DNA of 6,058 bases, from NCBI GenBank assembly GCA_013361745.1, contig JABFXM010000391.1, positions 1 through 6,058 on the forward strand. Reading direction: 5' to 3'. The DNA is from Gemmatimonadaceae bacterium. GTDB taxonomy: Bacteria; Gemmatimonadota; Gemmatimonadetes; Gemmatimonadales; Gemmatimonadaceae. Shown one piece after another: positions 4,645-6,058 of the stretch (position 1 is its first letter; each line of letters opens with the position of its first letter). A program made the position numbers and the translations under genes. The notes under the pieces are model-generated. The model was given only the letters and a program-made list of their open reading frames with translations. It ran no database searches and was not told the origin of the DNA.

Positions 4645-6058
4645 ATGTCCCACTTCCCGGCGATCGTCCTCGCCATCGCCTTCGCAGCGGTCGTCGTCGC
4701 GGTCACGGCCATCGCGCGACGTCTCCCCGTGCCGACGCCGATACTTCAGGTCGCGGCGGGATTCGCGGTCGGGCTGATCCCGGGCGTCACGCTCCCCGAC
4801 CTCGAGCCGGGCGTCGTCTTCGCGGTGTTCCTTCCCCCGGTGCTCTGGTCGGCGGCGTTCTTCACCTCGCTGCGCGAGTTCACGCGGAACCGCCGGCCGA
4901 TCGGGCTGCTCGCGATCGGTCTCGTGATCGCGACGTCGGTCGCGGTCGCCCTCACGGCGCGCGCTCTCTTCCCCGGGATGAGCTGGGCGGTCGCGATCGC
5001 GCTCGGCGCGATCGTCTCGCCCCCGGACGCCGTCGCCGCGACGGCGATCGTGTCGCGGCTGCGCATTCCACGGCGGGTGATCGTGATCCTCGAAGGCGAG
5101 AGCCTCGTGAACGACGCGTCGGCGCTCATCCTCTATCGCTCGGCGGTCGCCGCCGCGGTCACCGGCGTCTTCAGTCTCGGCGAGGCGGTGGTGCGCTTCT
5201 TCGTCGACGCGGCGGTCGGGGTGCTGATCGGGATGCTCGTCGCGTGGCTGGTGCTGCGCGCGGTGCGCTTCTCGCGCGACGCGATGGCGGAGATCCTGCT
5301 GACGCTCGCCGCGCCGTACGTCGCCTGGCTGACCGCGGAGGCGATACACGTTTCGGCGGTGCTCGCCTGCGTCGCCGGCGGGTTGTACCTGCGCCGGCAT
5401 TTCTCGACGGCGGTGTCGCCGCTCTCGCGGCTGCAGACGAACGCGGTGTGGGATCTGGTGATCTTCGTGCTCAACGCGATGATCTTCCTCCTGCTCGGCG
5501 CGCAGTTCCTGACGGCGCTGCACACGGTGCCGGGGGGAAAAATCGGCGCGCTGGCGCGGGCGGGACTGGTGATCGGGCTCGTCGCGATCGTCGTGCGGCT
5601 CGTGTGGGTGCCGATCGCGACGATGCTGCCACGCTGGTTGAGCCCCAACATCCGCCGCGCCGATCCGGTACCGCCGTGGAAGCCGGTGTTCCTCGTGAGC
5701 TGGACGAGCATGCGCGGGATCGTCTCGCTCGCGACCGCGCTCGCGCTCCCGCGGCTGCTCGCGAGCGGCGCTCCCTTTCCGTACCGCGGCGAGATTCTCG
5801 TCATCACGATGTGCGTGATCATGCTGACCCTCGTCGTGCAGGGCTTCACCCTCGCGCCGATGGTTCGCGCCTTCGACTTTCCGGCGGAGAAGACGCACCA
5901 CGTCGAGGCGCGGCTGGCGCGGCTCGAGGCGACCCGCCGCGGCGCCGAAGCGCTCGACGATCTCGCGCACGAGCCATGGGTCGACGAGCGAGACGTCGCC
6001 TGGCTGCGCGGTGAGCTGCGCGACCGCGTCCGTCTCCTCGAGAGCGCGGGCGGCGAAC
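4645..6058 (+). CDS. CPA1-family Na+/H+ antiporter, right end cut by window
   Basis: A polytopic inner-membrane cation/proton antiporter, expected to exchange Na+ (or K+) for H+ in pH and salt homeostasis. In all, 471 codons are visible with no stop before the edge. Roughly twelve hydrophobic segments span residues 4-410. Family hallmarks are SPPDAVAATAI (125-135), the transport-site Asn-Asp pair N156-D157 in EGESLVNDAS (150-159), LLLGAQF (282-288) and SWTSMRGIVSLATALALP (352-369) with conserved R357. A charged, probably helical cytoplasmic tail begins near 412 and continues past the window. Full-length relatives of this YjcE/NhaP-like type are around 500-550 residues, so little is missing. 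ATG 4645 places the first membrane helix right at the N-terminus. An in-frame ATG at 4552 would add 31 residues of non-membrane sequence and overlaps the likely promoter. No Shine-Dalgarno is visible. Ion specificity cannot be told from the sequence. Confidence 0.92.
   Translation, partial: MSHFPAIVLAIAFAAVVVAVTAIARRLPVPTPILQVAAGFAVGLIPGVTLPDLEPGVVFAVFLPPVLWSAAFFTSLREFTRNRRPIGLLAIGLVIATSVAVALTARALFPGMSWAVAIALGAIVSPPDAVAATAIVSRLRIPRRVIVILEGESLVNDASALILYRSAVAAAVTGVFSLGEAVVRFFVDAAVGVLIGMLVAWLVLRAVRFSRDAMAEILLTLAAPYVAWLTAEAIHVSAVLACVAGGLYLRRHFSTAVSPLSRLQTNAVWDLVIFVLNAMIFLLLGAQFLTALHTVPGGKIGALARAGLVIGLVAIVVRLVWVPIATMLPRWLSPNIRRADPVPPWKPVFLVSWTSMRGIVSLATALALPRLLASGAPFPYRGEILVITMCVIMLTLVVQGFTLAPMVRAFDFPAEKTHHVEARLARLEATRRGAEALDDLAHEPWVDERDVAWLRGELRDRVRLLESAGGE

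Noticed and set aside
4606..5970. Minus-strand open frame of 454 codons opposite the antiporter
   Set aside because: Its product is almost entirely Arg/Asp/His/Glu. The plus strand encodes a well-supported CPA1 antiporter with its Asn-Asp motif, so this is a shadow.
2811..6058. A new defence or biosynthetic system across the reductase, lipoprotein, ArsR and antiporter genes
   Set aside because: The genes point in different directions, are split by a repeat-filled convergent gap, and belong to common housekeeping or stress families. Nothing links them beyond proximity.

Overview
The window is about 6 kb of GC-rich bacterial chromosome with dense GC-rich codon use, short intergenic gaps and several genes that lack a clear Shine-Dalgarno sequence. 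The gene content suggests a free-living soil or sediment bacterium. Gemmatimonadota is my best guess, but that is an inference from overall style, not from a marker gene. I see no tRNA, rRNA, transposase gene, CRISPR array or phage gene.

Layout, left to right. (1) 1-111, plus: last 36 codons of an integral membrane protein, possibly an MFS drug exporter. (2) 112-306: intergenic region between two converging genes, filled by a palindromic repeat with a perfect 26-bp stem. (3) 1572 down to 307, minus: a two-gene operon of a small 89-residue unknown protein and an MscS-type mechanosensitive channel, 12 nt apart. (4) 1751-2629, plus, divergent from that operon: a convincing RhtA-type threonine/homoserine exporter, possibly translated from a leaderless mRNA. 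(5) 2630-2810: a second, unrelated nested palindrome. (6) 2811-3467, plus: an NADP-binding reductase of the COG2085 / F420-dependent NADP reductase-like family. (7) 3468-3681: another convergent gap, holding an inverted copy of the first palindromic repeat plus fragments. (8) 4500 down to 3682, minus: a small lipoprotein of unknown function, then an ArsR-family repressor with a C-terminal CxxxC pair. (9) 4645-6058, plus: a CPA1 Na+/H+ antiporter that runs off the right edge behind a good sigma70-like promoter.

Functionally this is an ordinary mixture of membrane transport and stress genes: efflux, osmotic release, amino-acid export, redox and cation/proton exchange. No single pathway is evident. 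I found no convincing new multi-gene system. The most interesting material is in the intergenic regions: a dispersed palindromic repeat family built on an 8-bp unit, found as two near-full copies in opposite orientation and several fragments, with both clusters lying exactly between converging genes. A separate nested palindrome lies in the gap between rhtA and the reductase gene. The repeats also create misleading open reading frames that begin with the same residues.
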